From: Kitasatospora aureofaciens
GTDB taxonomy: Bacteria; Actinomycetota; Actinomycetes; Streptomycetales; Streptomycetaceae
Length of the DNA: 64,000 nucleotides
Direction: 5' to 3'
NCBI RefSeq assembly: GCF_019192735.1
Contig: NZ_JAHTKP010000021.1
Location: forward strand, 62,001 to 126,000
Shown: positions 8,575 to 17,155 of the stretch, one piece after another
Layout of the letters: every line of letters starts with the position of its first letter
Position numbering within the stretch: the stretch's first letter is position 1
Notes under the pieces: model-generated
The model's database searches: none
Seen by the model: the letters and a program-made list of their open reading frames with translations, nothing else
What the model was told of the DNA's origin: nothing
Made by a program: the position numbers and the translations under genes

Positions 8575-9777
8575 ATGGGACGCCTCGCACAGACCGACGG
8601 CCTCACCGAGATCCAGCGGGACATCCTCGCCACCGTGCGGGATTTCGTCGACAAGGAGATCATTCCGGTCGCGACCGAGCTGGAGCACAAGGACGAGTAC
8701 CCCACCGCCATCGTCGAGGGGATGAAGCAGCTCGGCCTCTTCGGCCTCACCATCCCCGAGGAGTACGGCGGCCTCGGCGAGTCGCTGCTCACCTACGCCC
8801 TCGTGGTGGAGGAGATCGCCCGCGGCTGGATGTCCGTCTCCGGCATCGTCAACACGCACTTCATCGTGGCGCACATGATCAACGCCCACGGCACGCAGGA
8901 GCAGAAGGACTACTTCCTGCCGAAGATGGCGGCCGGCGAGATCCGCGGCGCCTTCTCGATGTCCGAGCCGGGCCTCGGCTCCGACGTTTCGGCCATCTCC
9001 ACCAAGGGCGTCAAGGACGGCGACTTCTACGTCCTCAACGGCCAGAAGATGTGGCTCACCAACGGCGGCACCTCCACCCTCGTCGCGGTCCTCTGCAAGA
9101 CCGACGAGGGCGGCAACACCCCGTACAAGAACATGACCACCTTCCTGATCGAGAAGACGCCCGGATTCGGCCCGAATCCGACCGTCCCCGGCCTCACCGT
9201 GCCCGGGAAGATCGAGAAGATGGGCTACAAGGGCGTCGACACCACCGAGCTGGTGCTCCAGGACGTCCGGATCCCGGCCGACCGCATCCTCGGCGGCGTC
9301 CCCGGGCGCGGCTTCTACCAGATGATGGACGGCGTCGAGGTCGGCCGCGTCAACGTCGCCGCCCGCGGCTGCGGCGTCGCCCGCCGCGCGTTCGAGCTGG
9401 GCATCTCCTACGCCCAGCAGCGCTCCACCTTCGGCAAGAAGATCGCCGAGCACCAGGCGATCCAGTTCAAGCTCGCCGAGATGGCCACCAAGGTCGAGGC
9501 CGCCCACCAGATGATGGTCATGGCCGCCCGCAAGAAGGACTCGGGCGAGCGCAACGACCTTGAGGCCGGCATGGCCAAGTACCTCGCCTCGGAGTACTGC
9601 AAGGAGGTCGTCGAGGACGCCTTCCGCATCCACGGTGGCTACGGCTTCTCGAAGGAGTACGAGATCGAGCGCCTCTACCGCGAGGCCCCGATGCTGCTCA
9701 TCGGTGAAGGAACTGCGGAGATCCAGAAGATGATCGTCGGCCGCCGGCTCCTGGAGGAGTACCGGATCGCCGAGTGA
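8575..9777 (+). CDS. mcd: methylsuccinyl-CoA dehydrogenase
   Basis: The 400-residue acyl-CoA dehydrogenase shows FSMSEPGLGSDVSAIST near residue 127 (flavin binding), an R-rich middle domain, and the C-terminal catalytic-region motif YREAPMLLIGEGTAEIQ near residue 368. The expected FAD-dependent reaction is (2S)-methylsuccinyl-CoA to mesaconyl-CoA. It completes the set mutase, dehydrogenase, hydratase, lyase needed to turn ethylmalonyl-CoA into glyoxylate and propionyl-CoA. The weak ribosome site CGGAGC precedes ATG 8575. Another short-chain acyl substrate cannot be excluded from sequence alone. Confidence 0.88.
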   Translation: MGRLAQTDGLTEIQRDILATVRDFVDKEIIPVATELEHKDEYPTAIVEGMKQLGLFGLTIPEEYGGLGESLLTYALVVEEIARGWMSVSGIVNTHFIVAHMINAHGTQEQKDYFLPKMAAGEIRGAFSMSEPGLGSDVSAISTKGVKDGDFYVLNGQKMWLTNGGTSTLVAVLCKTDEGGNTPYKNMTTFLIEKTPGFGPNPTVPGLTVPGKIEKMGYKGVDTTELVLQDVRIPADRILGGVPGRGFYQMMDGVEVGRVNVAARGCGVARRAFELGISYAQQRSTFGKKIAEHQAIQFKLAEMATKVEAAHQMMVMAARKKDSGERNDLEAGMAKYLASEYCKEVVEDAFRIHGGYGFSKEYEIERLYREAPMLLIGEGTAEIQKMIVGRRLLEEYRIAE

Positions 9778-10291
9778 TCCCCCGGGCCGCCGTTGACCCA
9801 ACGGGTGTGACCCTCCGGTCGCACCGGCTCAACGGGTGGCCCTCCGACCGCCGGTCGACGGGCGTGCGGGCCCGTCCCGGCAGCGCGCCGTGCCACCGCG
9901 GCCCCGGCCTGGTCCGCCTGGGGTCCGGCACGGCCCTCCGGAAGCGGCCGCATGGGCGTACAGCTGCAGATACGCGCCCTGCGGCCGCTTCCGCACACCC
10001 TGGCGGGGGTCCTGCGGCGGGTTTCGGCCGTCCGTGGTTCAGCGCTCGCGCGTGCTGAGACAAGCGTCACCAGCCCCGTCCGGCCCCTTGGGAACCGGAG
10101 CGGGTCGAGCTACGGTCGTATGAGCGGGTGGCGCAGCCGCACCTCCCGAAGGACACATGAACGAGCAGGCGGGTTGCCCACCCACCGTGTGCTCCCGATA
10201 GCATCCACCGGGACAGTAGCCGTCCCTCTCTTACCCGATCCCGCGGTGGCCCCCGTCCAGCGGCCATGATCCCCCGCGACAAAGGTCTTCG
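9778..10291. other. 514-bp gap between mcd and psd
   Basis: No convincing gene: short open frames here have poor codon structure and no family resemblance. Contents noted: a direct repeat CAACGGGTG at 9799-9807 and 9830-9838, and a long hairpin at 9939-9993. The distal 150 bp must contain the psd promoter, with AAAGG near 10282 as a possible ribosome site. Confidence 0.6.
9939..9993. terminator. long inverted repeat downstream of mcd
   Basis: Perfect 14-bp arms (9939-9952 with 9980-9993) enclose a 27-nt loop that itself contains partly pairing GGGCGTA and TACGCGCCC segments. It lies 160 bp after mcd. It could terminate transcription without a U-tract, as is common in streptomycetes, or act in RNA stability. 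Confidence 0.55.
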
Positions 10292-10984
10292 ATGCCCATC
10301 AGCCCGTCCCCTCACACCTCCGTCACGGACCGCGATGCCCTCGCAGCCCCGGCGGCCGGTCGGCGACCCCGCGTGACCATCGCGCGCGGAGCCACCCCCT
10401 GGTTCGTCCCCACCCTCGCCACGGCCGCCGTGACCACCGCCCTCACCCGGCGCAGCGGCAAGTGGGCCCTGGCGGCGGTACCCGCCTGTGCGCTCAGCGC
10501 GGGCATGCTGTGGTTCTTCCGCGACCCCGAGCGTGAGATCGGCACGGGCAGAGTGATCTCCCCCGCCGACGGCGTGGTGCAGAGCATCGACGCCTGGCCG
10601 GACGGCCGCACCCGGATCGCGATCTTCATGAGCCCGCTCAACGTCCACGTCAACCGCGCGCCGCTGCCCGGCACGGTGACGTCGGTCGAGCACGTCGCGG
10701 GCGGCTTTGTGCCCGCGTTCAACAAGGACAGCGACCAGAACGAGCGGGTCGTCTGGCACTTCGACACCGAGCTCGGCGACATCGAGATGGTGCAGATCGC
10801 GGGGGCCGTCGCCCGCCGCATCGTGCCGTACGTCGACGCCGGAACCAAGGTCGAGCAGGGCGACCGGATCGGCCTGATCCGGTTCGGCTCCCGGGTCGAC
10901 ACCTACCTGCCGGCCGGCGTCGAGGTCGGCGTCGAGGTCGGCCAGAAGACCACAGCCGGGGTGACACGCCTTGACCGTGACTGA
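10292..10984 (+). CDS. psd: phosphatidylserine decarboxylase proenzyme
   Basis: The 230-residue protein belongs to the short Psd family. It has a membrane-prone segment at residues 45-75, the core motifs SPADGVVQSID and SPLNVHVNRAP, and the self-cleavage region LIRFGSRVDTYLP, where Ser after Gly would become the pyruvoyl cofactor. It decarboxylates phosphatidylserine to phosphatidylethanolamine at the membrane. Its last 14 bases overlap pssA, which makes its substrate, so the pair is translationally coupled. Confidence 0.93.
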   Translation: MPISPSPHTSVTDRDALAAPAAGRRPRVTIARGATPWFVPTLATAAVTTALTRRSGKWALAAVPACALSAGMLWFFRDPEREIGTGRVISPADGVVQSIDAWPDGRTRIAIFMSPLNVHVNRAPLPGTVTSVEHVAGGFVPAFNKDSDQNERVVWHFDTELGDIEMVQIAGAVARRIVPYVDAGTKVEQGDRIGLIRFGSRVDTYLPAGVEVGVEVGQKTTAGVTRLDRD

Positions 10985-11849
10985 TCCTGAGACGATCGTC
11001 GGCCTGGACGACGAGGAGACGGCGCTGCGCCGCCGCCGCTGGGCACGCGACCGCGAACTCCGCGCGCCGCGCTCGCCGCAGCACCTGTCCACCGCCGACT
11101 TCCTGACCCTGGGGAACGCCGTCTGCGGGTTCCTGGCGATCTACTCGATCACCACCGGGGTCCTGATCCCGCACATCACCAACCCGGACGTCGCTCCGGA
11201 CCGGCACAGCGCCGCCACCGCGGTGACGCTGCTGCTGATCGGCTCGATGTGCGACCTGTTCGACGGCCTGGTGGCGCGCAAGCTGCGCTCCTCCGCCCTG
11301 GGTGCCGAACTCGACAACCTGGCCGACCTGATCAGCTTCGGCATCGCGCCGGCCTACTTCGTCGCGGTCTGGGGCATGGTCTCCCAGGGTTCCAACCGGA
11401 CGCTCTCGGCGCTGATCGCGCTGACCGTGCTGCTCGCGGTGGTCCTGCGGCTGGCCCGCTTCTCCGCCGTGAAGATGCGGCCCGGGGTGTTCCAGGGCAT
11501 GCCCTGCCCGATGGGCGCCATGACGGTCATCGCCATCGTGCTGCTCGACCCGCCGTTCCAGGCCGGTCTGCTCGCCATCTTCGGCGCCGCGTACCTGATG
11601 GTCAGCCGGATCGAGTACCCCAAGCCGCAGGGCCTGCTGGCCACCGCCACGCTCTGCTGGATCGTGGTCTCCATCGGCTGCCTGGCCGCCTGGGCCACCG
11701 GCCTGCCCGGCGGTGACGCGCTCCTGCACGTCGGCGCCTTCGCCCAGATCGCGCTCGCGGCCATGGCGCCGCTGCTGGTCATCCGGCGCAAGGTCGGGCA
11801 GAAGGTCGGCGACGTCCGCGCCCGGCGGGCGGAGTCGCGGCTCGGCTGA
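10971..11849 (+). CDS. pssA: CDP-diacylglycerol--serine O-phosphatidyltransferase
   Basis: The 292-residue multi-spanning membrane enzyme carries the CDP-alcohol phosphatidyltransferase signature in DLFDGLVARKLRSSALGAEL continuing to DNLAD (about residues 92-116), with the essential Asp residues present. It condenses CDP-diacylglycerol with serine to give phosphatidylserine. About six to seven hydrophobic helices follow a charged N-terminus. It overlaps psd by 14 bp and is followed 22 nt later by a strong terminator. Confidence 0.93.
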   Translation: MTVTDPETIVGLDDEETALRRRRWARDRELRAPRSPQHLSTADFLTLGNAVCGFLAIYSITTGVLIPHITNPDVAPDRHSAATAVTLLLIGSMCDLFDGLVARKLRSSALGAELDNLADLISFGIAPAYFVAVWGMVSQGSNRTLSALIALTVLLAVVLRLARFSAVKMRPGVFQGMPCPMGAMTVIAIVLLDPPFQAGLLAIFGAAYLMVSRIEYPKPQGLLATATLCWIVVSIGCLAAWATGLPGGDALLHVGAFAQIALAAMAPLLVIRRKVGQKVGDVRARRAESRLG

Positions 11850-11871
11850 GGCTGCTTGCTACTTGAACGGT

Positions 11872-11910
11872 GAAGGGCCCGGATCCACCTGGATCCGGGC
11901 CCTTCGCGTT
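11872..11910. terminator. strong terminator after pssA
   Basis: A perfect 15-bp stem (11872-11886 with 11891-11905) with an ACCT loop is followed by a T-containing stretch. It lies between convergent pssA and the leftward gene ending at 11928, so it may work in both directions. Confidence 0.9.
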
Positions 11911-11927
11911 TGTTCCGGTCTTCCGGG

Positions 11928-13427
11928 CTACGCCCCGCCGGTGTGGACGCTGAACGCCGAGCGGCGGGCCGCGCGGGCCACGCCCGGGTCCGGGTGCACG
12001 CCCGACACCGCCGTCAGGACCGAGGCCGCCCGCGGGTGCCCCGACTGCCGGGCCCGGGCGAACAGCCGGACGGGATCACCCGCCGACGCGCCCTCCACGT
12101 GGCCCACCAGCAGCTCGGTCTCCCCGTGGTCCAGCACCGCCGCCGCCGTGTCCACCCACAGCCAGGCCGCGTCCTCGGCGCCCAGCACGTCCGCCGGCGA
12201 CACGCCCTCGTCCGACTGCTCCGCCAGCCACAGCAGCGCGTACGGGCGCAGCACCGGCTCGTCCACCGCCGCGCGCACCGCCTGCTCGGCCGTACTGCCG
12301 GCCACCCGGAGCGCCTCGAAGGCCAAACCGCGCACCAGCGCGTCGTCCCCCTGCGCGGCGTCCAGCAGCTCCGCCACCGCCCGGTCCGCCGGACGGGCCG
12401 CCACCCAGGCGCGGAACTCCGCCCGGGCCGGGCCCGGCGAGTAGTCGGCGCAGGCGTTCAGCAGCTCGAAGGCGCTCTGCTCGATGTGGCCGGCCGCGGT
12501 CTGCGCGACCGTGCAGATCTCCTCCAGCTTCGCGCGCACCGCCCAGTGCCCGAGCGGCGACAGCTCAGCGGCATCGTTCCTGCGGACGACGGCGCCGACC
12601 GCCGCCAGGCCGTCCAGCATCCAGTCGAGGACGGCGGCGACGTCGGACGGCGCGGCCGGGGTGTCGATCTGCGGCTCCCGGCAGGTGCCGCGGACGGCGG
12701 ACACGGCGGAGGCGGCGTGCGGGACGGGCGACAGGCCCGCACCCCCGTTGCCGCCGACGCGGCGCTCGTCCAGGCCCCGGCGCAGCAGCTCCAGCAGCTC
12801 GCTGTCGGCCACCGGGCCGGCCACCAGGTGGAGGAAGGAGAGCAGCTGCGGGGCCTGGTCCACGGCCTGCCCGGCGAGCACCGCGAAGACGCCGCGCAGG
12901 GCGGCCGGCGGCACCGGGGCGAGCAGCGTCCAGGCGTCGAACAGCGCCGACCAGCCGCGCACCACGGCCTCGTCGTCGTGCTCCCAGGCGTGCAGCCGCC
13001 AGCCCGGACCGGCCCCGCCGTCCCGGGCCTCCACCAGGCCCACCAGCAGCGCCTGCCCCCACGCCTTCGCCGCGGCGCCGACCGTCATGGCCAGCGCCCG
13101 GCCCGCCGCACGGGCATCCTCCGGAAGCAGTTCGCCCCGCTTGTCGACCTCGCCCAGCTCCCCCGCCCAGCGGGCGATCCGGACGGCGTCCACCAGCATC
13201 CGGCGAGCCAGCGGCGCCAGCTCGGCGGGGGCGGGAAAGCCGTCCGGCACGGGAACCCGGCCCCGGCCGGGCGCAGGTGCGGGGCCTCGTCGGCGGGGTA
13301 CGCCGGCCCCGCCCGGCCTGGCCCCGGCGGGCCGGTGGGCCGTACCGGGGAGACGGGTCACCGTCGCACCGGTACCGATCGCCGGTGGGAGCGGGGCATC
13401 ACGGTCGCGCGGGTTCCGAGACGTCAC
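11928..13427 (-). CDS. conserved protein of unknown function, helical-repeat type
   Basis: I do not recognise a defined domain in this 499-residue protein. A basic, Pro/Arg-rich N-terminus (about 60 residues) is followed by Ala/Leu-rich helices with an armadillo-like look, for example LSPLGHWAVRAKLEEICTVA and repeated ELLDAA/ALVRGLAFEALR segments. No signal peptide or membrane segment is seen. GTG 13427 is the longest start and lacks a clear ribosome site, so translation may begin further in. It points toward pssA and stands alone as a leftward unit. Confidence 0.7.
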   Translation of the reverse strand: MTSRNPRDRDAPLPPAIGTGATVTRLPGTAHRPAGARPGGAGVPRRRGPAPAPGRGRVPVPDGFPAPAELAPLARRMLVDAVRIARWAGELGEVDKRGELLPEDARAAGRALAMTVGAAAKAWGQALLVGLVEARDGGAGPGWRLHAWEHDDEAVVRGWSALFDAWTLLAPVPPAALRGVFAVLAGQAVDQAPQLLSFLHLVAGPVADSELLELLRRGLDERRVGGNGGAGLSPVPHAASAVSAVRGTCREPQIDTPAAPSDVAAVLDWMLDGLAAVGAVVRRNDAAELSPLGHWAVRAKLEEICTVAQTAAGHIEQSAFELLNACADYSPGPARAEFRAWVAARPADRAVAELLDAAQGDDALVRGLAFEALRVAGSTAEQAVRAAVDEPVLRPYALLWLAEQSDEGVSPADVLGAEDAAWLWVDTAAAVLDHGETELLVGHVEGASAGDPVRLFARARQSGHPRAASVLTAVSGVHPDPGVARAARRSAFSVHTGGA

Positions 13428-13658
13428 GTCGAGCAGTCTTCCCCTTGTACCGGCCTTCTGTCACATCCGGTTGGCCGTACGGACGGGCGGGTGGTTGCGG
13501 CACCTCCGCAAGATCGGGCAACAGCGGCAAACCGCCTGGCCGGAAACGTGTGGCGGGGCCATGCCAGGGCCGTTTCCGGTGGTCACGGCGGGCGACGAGC
13601 CGGATACGGAGCGCCGGAAAGGAGGGTGTGGGGGGCGCTCGGCCGCGCCGCGGGGAGG

Positions 13659-14771
13659 TTACAGGAGGGGGGTGAGCCAGCGGCGGAGGAGCTCGGCGTA
13701 GTGGGCCGGGGCGGAGTTCCAGAGGGCGGCGTGATCCGCGCCGGGGAAGGGTTGGAGGCTGACCACGTCGGGGCGGGCGGCGGCGAGGTGTTCGGCGGCG
13801 CTGAAGGGGGCGATCGGGTCGTCCGGGCTGTGCAGGAGGAGGGTGGGCACGCGGAGGTCGGTGCCCTCGGCTATGCGGGCGAAGTCGGCCAGGTCGACGC
13901 CGGTGCGGCCCTCGGCGGCGAGGGCGCCGAGTTCGGCTGCGGCGCCGCTGTAGCCGGCGCGGGTGGCGCCGCGGCGGGCGGTGGCGGGGAGGTCGAGGAC
14001 GGGCGAGTCCAGGACGAGGCCGCTGATGGCGTGCGCCCAGTCGGAACGGGCGGCGGTCTGCAGGCATATGGTGGCGCCGAGCGACCAGCCGTACAGGATG
14101 ACCCGGCCGGCGCCGCTGTCGAGGGCGAGCCGCATCGCGGACTCGACGTCCCGCCATTCGGTCTCGCCGAAGTGGCCGAGGCCGTCCGGGGAGGCGGGGG
14201 CGCCCTCGTCGCCGCGGTAGGTGACGGCGAGGGCGGGCAGGGCGAGACGGTCGAGGACGGGCAGCACGGGGAGGGTCTGCCGGCGGTCGGCGCCGGGGCC
14301 GTGCACGAGGATCACCCAGGTGCCGCGCTTGCCGCCGAGCCGCCAGGCGGGCAGGGCACCGAGTTCGCCCTCGGCGGCGGTCTCGGAGAACGCGAGGCCG
14401 AGGGCCTCGGTCGGGTCGCCGAGGTGGACGCGGGGGGTGAAGCGCACCTCGGCGCCGGGGACGAGGGTGCCCCGGTCGGCGCGGACGAGGCGGCGGGTGA
14501 CGCCCTGTTCGTCGCTGTGCAGGATGTCGTCCACGACGGCGTGGCCGTTGTCGTCCCACTCGACCGCCCAGCGGCCGGGGCGCAGGCTCTCGGGGCGGCG
14601 GGTGAAGGTGACCCGGCCGGCGGCGAGGCTCTGCACCAGGACGGATTCGGACTCCTGCACGGCGGTCGCCGGGTGGACGATCCGCTCGGACGCCCGCCGG
14701 CCGATCACCAGGACGGCGACCCCGGTGCCGACGGCGGCTGCCGTCACGACGGCTGCGGTTCCCCAACGCAT
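13659..14771 (-). CDS. membrane-anchored alpha/beta-hydrolase
   Basis: The 370-residue protein begins with a signal-anchor helix (residues 5-25). The hydrolase fold has oxyanion-region LVHGPGADR, nucleophile elbow YGWSLGAT (Ser near residue 232), acid SPDDP and catalytic His in GADHAALWN near the C-terminus. The triad is complete, so an active serine hydrolase facing the outside is likely; the substrate is unknown. It is transcribed leftward between the unknown 499-residue gene and the XRE regulator gene. Confidence 0.82.
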   Translation of the reverse strand: MRWGTAAVVTAAAVGTGVAVLVIGRRASERIVHPATAVQESESVLVQSLAAGRVTFTRRPESLRPGRWAVEWDDNGHAVVDDILHSDEQGVTRRLVRADRGTLVPGAEVRFTPRVHLGDPTEALGLAFSETAAEGELGALPAWRLGGKRGTWVILVHGPGADRRQTLPVLPVLDRLALPALAVTYRGDEGAPASPDGLGHFGETEWRDVESAMRLALDSGAGRVILYGWSLGATICLQTAARSDWAHAISGLVLDSPVLDLPATARRGATRAGYSGAAAELGALAAEGRTGVDLADFARIAEGTDLRVPTLLLHSPDDPIAPFSAAEHLAAARPDVVSLQPFPGADHAALWNSAPAHYAELLRRWLTPLL

Positions 14772-14904
14772 ATCGCTCCCCGCTCTATGAGGCTCTGGTT
14801 TGGCCCACCCCGGTCCGGTCGGTGTTCGGTCACCAGTTCACTGGGGGGTCGCACCGGCGGCCAGCGGGATGGGCCGTACGGGGGTACCCGCGGCGGGCGG
14901 TGGA

Positions 14905-15609
14905 TCAAACGGGGATGTCAGGTTGCTGACGTCCGAGGAGTTCCCAGAACCGGGTGGCCAGGTCGCGGGCCTGCACGGGTTCGGTGGGGGTCGGGGCGCC
15001 CCAGGTGGCGGCGCCCCAGTGGGCGGAGACCTGGTTCTCCTGTTGCAGGGCCGCCAGGACGGCGGCGAGGTCGTCCGCGTGGACGGGGACGAGGCGGGCG
15101 ATGGCGCGGACGTGGGCCTGCCAGCGGCCGTCGACGCATCGGCGCAGGCGCTGGTCGAGTTCGCCGCTCCGGCCCGTCACCTCGACGAGTTCGGTGAGGC
15201 GCAGGCCGAGGACCTGGGCGAGGGCGTACGTCTGGTCCTCGTCACCGTCCCACCGGCCGGTGAGTTCGGCGTCCTGGTAGCGGCGGAGGGCGATGCCGAT
15301 GCGACCGGCGGCGGTGTCCTGGTTGAGTTCGCGGGCGACGCGGTAGTCGCGGAGCCGGGCCGGGCGGGTACCCATGAGGTGGGCGGGCGGGCACCAGAGG
15401 GTGCGGGCGAGGGCGATGAACTCCTCTTCGGTGGGGCGCAGCTCGCCGCTCTCCCAGGCGAGGACGTGGGTGGGCAGCAGCCGGATGCCGTGGGCGGCCA
15501 TGCCGTCGGCGACCTGTTCGGGGGTCAGGCCGAGGCCGGCGCGGTGGGCGCGGGCGGCCGCGGGCGAGAACGGCACCGGGGGCAGGGCGGGTGGCTGTCT
15601 TCGTCGCAT
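14905..15609 (-). CDS. helix-turn-helix (XRE-type) regulator
   Basis: The 234-residue protein has an N-terminal Cro/XRE-like helix-turn-helix (LTPEQVADGMAAHGIRLLP, residues about 27-45, then WESGELRPTEEEFIALAR) and a C-terminal region with a second weak helical repeat (DEDQTYALAQVLGLRLTELV). I start it at ATG 15609 because the helix-turn-helix begins shortly after; the frame remains open further upstream. It is divergent from the riboswitch-controlled cobalamin operon. A role there is possible but untested. Confidence 0.75.
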   Translation of the reverse strand: MRRRQPPALPPVPFSPAAARAHRAGLGLTPEQVADGMAAHGIRLLPTHVLAWESGELRPTEEEFIALARTLWCPPAHLMGTRPARLRDYRVARELNQDTAAGRIGIALRRYQDAELTGRWDGDEDQTYALAQVLGLRLTELVEVTGRSGELDQRLRRCVDGRWQAHVRAIARLVPVHADDLAAVLAALQQENQVSAHWGAATWGAPTPTEPVQARDLATRFWELLGRQQPDIPV

Positions 15610-16112
15610 GGGAACGAACGCTAGGGGTCCGCACCAACGGCCCCCAGCCGCCGAACGCACGAAGCACCGCTGTAGGTGTCTCCAGGCGGCTGGACGATCG
15701 CACAGGGTGTCATGCTCCTGCGGCGGGGCGGATCGGAGGTAGCGACGGGGGCGGGGACGGGCCAGGGGACGGGCCGGAGGAGGGCCTGGGGTGTGCCAGG
15801 CGTGTGACCAACCCCTCCGTGACCTCGGTTGACTCCCGGTTCGGCCGCGTGATGGGATCCCAGGGCCAAACGGAGGCATGCAGAGGAAGCCGGTGCGAAT
15901 CCGGCGCGGTCCCGCCACTGTCACCGGGGAGCACGCTCGGATCATTGCCACGGCGGACCGTCAGGTGCCGCTGGAAGGCCTGGGGGTGCGTTCGACCCGG
16001 AAGCCAGGAGACTCTCGCCGCCGGTACGTCGATCCAGGGCGCGGACCCTGAGTGAGGACACGCACGCGATGCAGGCTGCCCCGCCCCGCCGAGCCCTCTG
16101 CTGCTCCCCGTC
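15610..16112. other. 503-bp region between XRE gene and cobD
   Basis: No protein gene other than a short leader frame at 16069-16125. The part up to about 15840 should hold the divergent promoters. The remainder is the cobalamin riboswitch and leader of cobD. Confidence 0.7.
15868..16030 (+). promoter_or_regulatory. cobalamin riboswitch
   Basis: The core is unmistakable: GGAAGCCGGTGCGAATCCGG near 15885-15904, GCCACTG at 15914-15920, and the B12 box AAGCCAGGAGACTCTCGCC at 16001-16019. The RNA binds adenosylcobalamin and lowers expression of the following genes when the cofactor is plentiful. It is in the correct orientation 83 nt before the cobD start. No clear U-run follows, so control is probably at translation. 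Ends are approximate. Confidence 0.95.
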
Positions 16113-16125
16113 GTGCGCCCGCTGA
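16069..16125 (+). CDS. possible 18-codon leader peptide before cobD
   Basis: ATG 16069 opens an 18-codon frame (start MQAAPPRR, two vicinal Cys pairs) whose TGA at 16123-16125 lies just inside cobD in another frame. cobD itself starts at GTG 16113 with no clear ribosome site, so translation of this leader could deliver ribosomes to cobD. Coding is unproven. Confidence 0.35.
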   Translation: MQAAPPRRALCCSPSCAR

Positions 16126-17078
16126 CCCGCGCCGCCGCGTTCGCGGTGGGCGCCGTCGCGGGCTGTCTGGCCGACGCCCGCTTCGCCGACCCGCGCCGCG
16201 GCCACCCGGTGGCCGTCTTCGGCAGTGCGGCGACGCGCCTGGAGCGGCGGATCTGGCGGGACGACCGGGCCACCGGCGCCGCGTACACGGCGCTCTGCGT
16301 GGGCACCGTCGCGGCGGGCGCGGTGGTGCTGGACCGGACGGTGGGCCGCCGCCCGCTGGGGCGCGCCGCGCTGGCCGCCGCAGCGACGTGGACGGTGCTC
16401 GGCGGCACGTCGCTGACGCGGGAGGCGCGCACGATCGGCCGTTCGCTGGCCGCGGGCGACCTCCAGGCTGCGCGGGAGCGGCTGCCGCACCTCTGCGGCC
16501 GGGATCCGAGCGCGCTGGACGAGCAGCAGATCGCCCGTGCCGTGGTGGAGTCGGTGGCCGAGAACACCGCCGACGCCGTGGTGAACGCGCTGGCCTGGGG
16601 CGCGCTGGCGGGTCCACCGGGGCTGCTGGCGTTCCGGGCCGTCAACACGCTGGACGCGATGGTGGGCCACCGCTCGCCGCGCTACGCCCGGTTCGGCTGG
16701 GCGTCGGCCCGGCTGGACGACGTGGCGGGCTGGCCGGGCGCCCGGCTGACGGCGCTGCTGACGGTGGCCGCCGCGCCGGAGCCGCGGACGGCCTGGCGGG
16801 TGTGGCGGCGGGACGGTTCGTCACACCCGAGCCCGAACGCGGGCCAGGCGGAGTCGGCCTTCGCGGGCGCGGTGGGCGTACGGCTGGGCGGCACGTTGCA
16901 TTACGGGGAGCGGGTGGAGCACCGGCCGGTGCTGGGCGCGGAGCTGCGGCCGGTGGCGGTGGACGACATCGAGCGGGCCTGCACGCTCTCGCGGCGGGTG
17001 GGTGCGCTGGCGGTGGGTACGACGGTCGCGGGGCATGTCCTGCTGCGGGCGATCCTGAGCAGGAGGGGAAAGGCATGA
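16113..17078 (+). CDS. cobD: adenosylcobinamide-phosphate synthase
   Basis: The 321-residue integral membrane protein of the CobD/CbiB family attaches aminopropanol (or its phosphate) to adenosylcobyric acid. Diagnostic stretches are DPRRGHPVAVFG near residue 28, VVESVAENTADAVVNALAWG near 147 and NTLDAMVGHRSPRY near 178. First gene after the cobalamin riboswitch. GTG 16113 is the only upstream start in frame. Its stop overlaps the ATG of the 26-residue repeat peptide (ATGA), so translation continues into it. Confidence 0.93.
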   Translation: MRPLTRAAAFAVGAVAGCLADARFADPRRGHPVAVFGSAATRLERRIWRDDRATGAAYTALCVGTVAAGAVVLDRTVGRRPLGRAALAAAATWTVLGGTSLTREARTIGRSLAAGDLQAARERLPHLCGRDPSALDEQQIARAVVESVAENTADAVVNALAWGALAGPPGLLAFRAVNTLDAMVGHRSPRYARFGWASARLDDVAGWPGARLTALLTVAAAPEPRTAWRVWRRDGSSHPSPNAGQAESAFAGAVGVRLGGTLHYGERVEHRPVLGAELRPVAVDDIERACTLSRRVGALAVGTTVAGHVLLRAILSRRGKA

Positions 17079-17155
17079 GCGAGCGCAGCGAGCGAATCAT
17101 TGAAAGGTGCGCATTGTGCGAAGCGCCTGCCGAGCGAAGCGAGGTGGACGCATGA
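17075..17155 (+). CDS. 26-residue repeat peptide linking cobD and cobQ
   Basis: The frame reads MSERSERIIERC then a middle part and ends APAERSEVDA. Its ATG overlaps the cobD stop and its TGA overlaps the cobQ ATG, both as ATGA. A near-identical element lies at 50139-50219 before an unrelated gene, again ending in ATGA over the next start. The DNA is therefore a dispersed repeat whose frame is kept. Whether the peptide matters, or only the coupling, is unknown. Confidence 0.6.
   Translation: MSERSERIIERCALCEAPAERSEVDA

Noticed and set aside
9952-10269. Possible small gene in the mcd-psd gap
   Set aside because: No ribosome site, poor codon pattern, no family resemblance, and the frame starts inside a hairpin.
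15868-16030. Novel structured RNA
   Set aside because: The conserved cobalamin riboswitch boxes are all present, so it is a known class.
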